Shown here one piece after another: positions 61,489 through 64,000 of a stretch of DNA of 64,000 nucleotides. The position numbers and the translations under genes are program-made. This DNA comes from Pseudomonadota bacterium (GTDB taxonomy: Bacteria > Bdellovibrionota > Bacteriovoracia > Bacteriovoracales > Bacteriovoracaceae): assembly GCA_027487515.1 (NCBI GenBank), contig JAIYDL010000016.1, positions 1-64,000 of the forward strand, in the 5' to 3' direction. The notes under the pieces were generated by a model. The model saw only the letters and a program-made list of their open reading frames with translations, had not been told where the DNA came from and ran no database searches. Position 1 is the stretch's first letter. Each line of letters starts with the position of its first letter.

Positions 61489-62004
61489 TTAGTTCCCAGT
61501 CTTCGTCATGACCACGAATTTGAATTCTTTGAATCCAGCGGTCGCACAGGTATGCATGACTTTCTTAAGGAATTCGTACTTAATCGTCTTATCCACCACG
61601 AGGTTCGCGATCCCGGAAAACTTCTTCGCGTCCGGTGAGAGTTTCTCCGACGCCTTGATGGTTTCTTTGATCTTCACGAGCTCATTGTAAAGGGGAACGA
61701 TCCGTCGTCCCCCCTCATCGTAGATCTGCGAATTGGCCGTCGTATCGACGTTGAGCACTTCCGTATCGTCGACCCAGATATTGGTCTTCGAGACCTGGAC
61801 GTTGACCCCGAAGCTGTTCAGTGACTCCGACGCCGACCGCGGGAGGTCAATGCCCTTCGGAACGTTGATCACAACTCCCGAAGAGTTGTAACTCTGGAGC
61901 AAGAACACCAAAAGGATGGTCAGAATGTCGAGGAGGGAGGTGATGTCGATGTCGAACACCGCCTCTTTCTTTCTCCGGGTAAATCGTGAAGCGCGCTTGG
62001 CCAT
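61489..62004 (-). CDS. ExbD/TolR-type stator protein (AglS-like)
   Basis: A 171-residue protein with one N-terminal helix. DIDITSLLDILTILLVFLLQ holds the proton-binding Asp26. The periplasmic domain ends in FKEFKFVVMTKTGN. It is the last of three co-directional genes (7-base gap to the next upstream). Together with the second ExbD-type protein and the TolQ-type channel it matches the AglR-AglQ-AglS motor that drives gliding. Confidence 0.85.
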   Translation of the reverse strand: MAKRASRFTRRKKEAVFDIDITSLLDILTILLVFLLQSYNSSGVVINVPKGIDLPRSASESLNSFGVNVQVSKTNIWVDDTEVLNVDTTANSQIYDEGGRRIVPLYNELVKIKETIKASEKLSPDAKKFSGIANLVVDKTIKYEFLKKVMHTCATAGFKEFKFVVMTKTGN

Positions 62005-62011
62005 ACCTATC

Positions 62012-62542
62012 CTAGTTCGTTAGATTGCTGAAGACGATCTTGGAGAAGAGGTCTTTCACCCGCTCGTCGATGCCGTCTTTGTTCTTCCGGAAGATTGCTT
62101 CGTCCGTCTTTGATACTGTCCGTACGGAGTCCATCACTTTAACGATCTCCTCGTAGGTGATTTCTCCCACGGGCTCAAAGATGATGGTGTCCTCTTCGAG
62201 GTGCTGTTTCTTCAGTTCGATCAGGACACTGTGGAGCTCGTCGAAGTTGAATTCCCCCGTGGGACTCCGGTCGAACTTTTTGATTGGCCTCGAGGGGATC
62301 CCCTGCGAGAGGGTCAATTCGTTCGTGTTCATCACCAGCGTTAACGCCAGCGGGTCCTTCTCTGGTTTCTGCGGCTCCGATTCCGAGATGATCGGAGCAT
62401 CGCTCCCGATCTCATAGATCTTCAGGAAGCTCGCTGACATTAGGAGGAAGAAGATGAAGATGAACACCGAATCCATGATCGGGACGAGGTTCAGTTTCTC
62501 TTCGGGCTTCTTCCGTTTCCGGCTGGTGGGAACTCTGAGCAT
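62012..62542 (-). CDS. Second ExbD/TolR-type stator protein (AglQ-like)
   Basis: A 176-residue protein. LVPIMDSVFIFIFFLLMSAS carries the essential Asp24 in the single helix. The periplasmic region is longer and more charged than in its partner. Two different ExbD-type subunits beside one TolQ-type subunit is the arrangement of AglRQS, and it differs from the single ExbD of the TonB operon in this window. Confidence 0.83.
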   Translation of the reverse strand: MLRVPTSRKRKKPEEKLNLVPIMDSVFIFIFFLLMSASFLKIYEIGSDAPIISESEPQKPEKDPLALTLVMNTNELTLSQGIPSRPIKKFDRSPTGEFNFDELHSVLIELKKQHLEEDTIIFEPVGEITYEEIVKVMDSVRTVSKTDEAIFRKNKDGIDERVKDLFSKIVFSNLTN

Positions 62543-62551
62543 ACGCGCGTC

Positions 62552-63193
62552 CTAATCGTCGATGGCCTTCTTCGTGCCGAGGATGTCCTGGAGCTTCACG
62601 GAGAATTCATCGATCTCGTTGACAATTTTTTCCGACTTCGCCATGAGGAACGCGTGGACCATCATGATCGTGATCGCGGCCAAGAGACCGAGGGCGGTGG
62701 TGTTCATCGCCACGGCGATCCCTTTCGCTAACACCTCTGCTTTCTGTGTTGGATCCGCGGCGGAAACGGCGGAGAAGGATTGGATGAGACCTTGGATCGT
62801 TCCGAGGAGTCCGAAGAGCGTAGAAAGGTTCGCCGCAAGCTGAAGGTACGGAATCCGCTGCTCGATCTTCGGGATCACTTCGAGGGCGGTGGCGTCGATG
62901 GCGTTCTGGACTTGCTCCGGCGACTGGTTCGCCCGCTTGAGTCCACTCTTCAGAACTCGTGGGAGCGCGGCCGTTGAGCCCGAGCACACTCGGATCGCCC
63001 CTTGGATGTCGTTGGAGAGAATGTAGCGCTGAAGTTCGTTCATGAACGACGGACCATCCACGTCGTAGGTGTAGGAGAGCTTCTTGAAGCGCTCCAGAGC
63101 GACGGCGATCGCGAAGGCCCACACGGCGAGGATGACGTACATGAAAATGCCGCCCTCGACGATGAATCTAATACTAAATTGGATGATTTCCAT
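62552..63193 (-). CDS. TolQ/ExbB/MotA-type channel protein (AglR-like)
   Basis: A 213-residue inner-membrane protein with three helices. LAANLSTLFGLLGTIQGLIQ and MNTTALGLLAAITIMMVHAF are the channel helices of the TolQ family. The ATG at 63193 follows AGGGGAAG; an upstream reading from 63235 is less likely. It is the first gene of the stator operon with a nine-base gap to the next gene, and a consensus -10 box lies about 40 bases upstream. Confidence 0.92.
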   Translation of the reverse strand: MEIIQFSIRFIVEGGIFMYVILAVWAFAIAVALERFKKLSYTYDVDGPSFMNELQRYILSNDIQGAIRVCSGSTAALPRVLKSGLKRANQSPEQVQNAIDATALEVIPKIEQRIPYLQLAANLSTLFGLLGTIQGLIQSFSAVSAADPTQKAEVLAKGIAVAMNTTALGLLAAITIMMVHAFLMAKSEKIVNEIDEFSVKLQDILGTKKAIDD

Positions 63194-63224
63194 AACACTT
63201 CCCCTTCCGTGGAAAAATAACGAT

Positions 63225-63240
63225 TTATAATTCATTATAA
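63225..63240 (-). promoter_or_regulatory. Promoter -10 box inside a 16-bp palindrome, stator operon
   Basis: TTATAAT-TC-ATTATAA is a perfect palindrome and contains a consensus TATAAT on the minus strand (63239-63234), 41 bases before the stator start. No good -35 is seen, which suggests an activator or a palindromic repressor site. Confidence 0.5.
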
Positions 63241-63310
63241 TCCGAATCGGGTTGTGCGAAAGAAAATTAGCAGGGGTTCTTCGGATTCGGTGGCCGAGAG
63301 TTTCGCTCGC

Positions 63311-64000
63311 TTATTTTTTCTTCTTCGTTGCCGGCGGGGGGGTGAGGTCTTTGTGCTTCTTCCGAGTCAGGATTCGGTCTAGGCTCCGGAGGTACCGATT
63401 CGAGATTTGCATAAAGATCGATGCGTCCGCAACGGGAGAAATTCCGTCTTGGCCTTTGCCGGCGACGGAGAGTTTTTCGTCGAGTTCGAGGTAGCCGTTC
63501 ATCCCGGCGGCTTTCTGGTCGGCTTCACTGAGCTTCGCGTTCTCTTCCATCGCCGCGAGGACCGCGGCCTCGTCCATCGGTTCGTCGCCCGCTTCGGTTG
63601 GGGTCGCGGCTTCGAGTTTAACGACCTCTTGAGTCGGGGCTTTGCTGGAGTCCGTGCTCTTGGCCCCGTCTTTCGTCTCTGCCTCCGCAAGTCCCGGGGC
63701 GGATGCTCCAACGTCGGAGAGGTCCATCCGGAAGTTCGGCGGGAGTGCGGCGATCTTCTCTGTGCGCAGACCGTCGTTGAGTGTGTCTTGCATCTTCGTT
63801 AGCTGCGTTTTCATCTCTGTCTGGTAGTCGAAGTCTTTGTCGCCCTTCGCTCGGACTTGCTCGTTGAGCTCCACCTTCTTCCGGTTGTAGAGTTCGTTCA
63901 GTGCACCCATCTTCGCACTCACTTCGCCGGCGAGGACACGGGCCCGTTCGGTGTTCCCGCTCGCGAGCTCATTCGCAAGATCCGTCGCTAGAGTGGTGGT
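63311..64000 (-). CDS. Hypothetical protein, 5' end beyond the window
   Basis: The frame is open to the right edge, so only the C-terminal 229 residues are seen. The visible part is helical and acidic with a Ser/Thr/Ala/Pro-rich middle (about 40 residues of low complexity) and a basic end (LDRILTRKKHKD then PPPATKKKK). It has no Cys, and no domain is recognised. It lies upstream of the stator operon on the same strand, so it may belong to the same envelope machine. Confidence 0.6.
   Translation of the reverse strand, partial: TTTLATDLANELASGNTERARVLAGEVSAKMGALNELYNRKKVELNEQVRAKGDKDFDYQTEMKTQLTKMQDTLNDGLRTEKIAALPPNFRMDLSDVGASAPGLAEAETKDGAKSTDSSKAPTQEVVKLEAATPTEAGDEPMDEAAVLAAMEENAKLSEADQKAAGMNGYLELDEKLSVAGKGQDGISPVADASIFMQISNRYLRSLDRILTRKKHKDLTPPPATKKKK

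Overview
The window looks like chromosomal DNA of a GC-rich Gram-negative bacterium of the Bdellovibrionota (Bdellovibrio and relatives), with Myxococcota as the main alternative. This is inferred from three things: a very high share of small secreted proteins and lipoproteins; a VGIGT-repeat fibre protein with an S74 chaperone domain; and a gliding-type (Glt/Agl) envelope cluster with TPR lipoprotein, FHA/PglI protein, CglF-like protein and TolQ/TolR-type stator. No tRNA, rRNA, CRISPR array, insertion sequence or integrase was seen. Genes are tightly packed with many start/stop overlaps.

Region 1-20174 is a mosaic of short transcription units. It holds the open-ended S74 fibre gene, a bitopic membrane protein pair, a glutathione peroxidase, an MFS exporter, a rhomboid protease, many secreted proteins of unknown function, GTP-type PEP carboxykinase, a tandem-repeat secreted protein, an acyl-lipid desaturase, a secreted HNH nuclease, a lipocalin and an SGNH hydrolase. 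Two short genes were found by reading the gaps: 10759-10818 (19 aa) and 17683-17844 (53 aa).

Region 20485-26649 is the most unusual locus. It is a three-gene operon with a MotB/ZorB-like protein (membrane anchor, very long periplasmic coiled coil, OmpA-like end), a MotA/ZorA/TolQ-like channel protein, and a 1085-residue protein with a degenerate FHA domain and a giant coiled coil. It resembles the ZorA-ZorB motor core but lacks Zorya effector genes. Next come fabI, a DUF309 gene, and a self-contained ExbB-ExbD-TonB-receptor-lipoprotein operon (27966-32633), then an EI24/CysZ-like membrane protein and a GT9-like glycosyltransferase.

Region 34422-47386 is mostly on the minus strand. It has hisS-valS, a chain of overlapping genes in which a FadF/HdrD-like membrane Fe-S oxidoreductase is followed by three secreted proteins, and hslO (Hsp33). 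Region 47478-53100 encodes an AddAB-like helicase-nuclease pair.

Region 53176-64000 is a Glt/Agl-like envelope machine: an outer-membrane barrel, two large TPR proteins, a TPR lipoprotein, a CglF-like protein and an FHA/PglI protein on the plus strand, facing a TolQ-ExbD-ExbD stator operon and a truncated gene on the minus strand. The window thus carries three distinct proton-driven stator modules. Two of them sit next to FHA proteins, one with canonical and one with lost phospho-binding residues. Several genes without a Shine-Dalgarno have a -10-like box five to six bases before the start codon, which suggests leaderless mRNAs.
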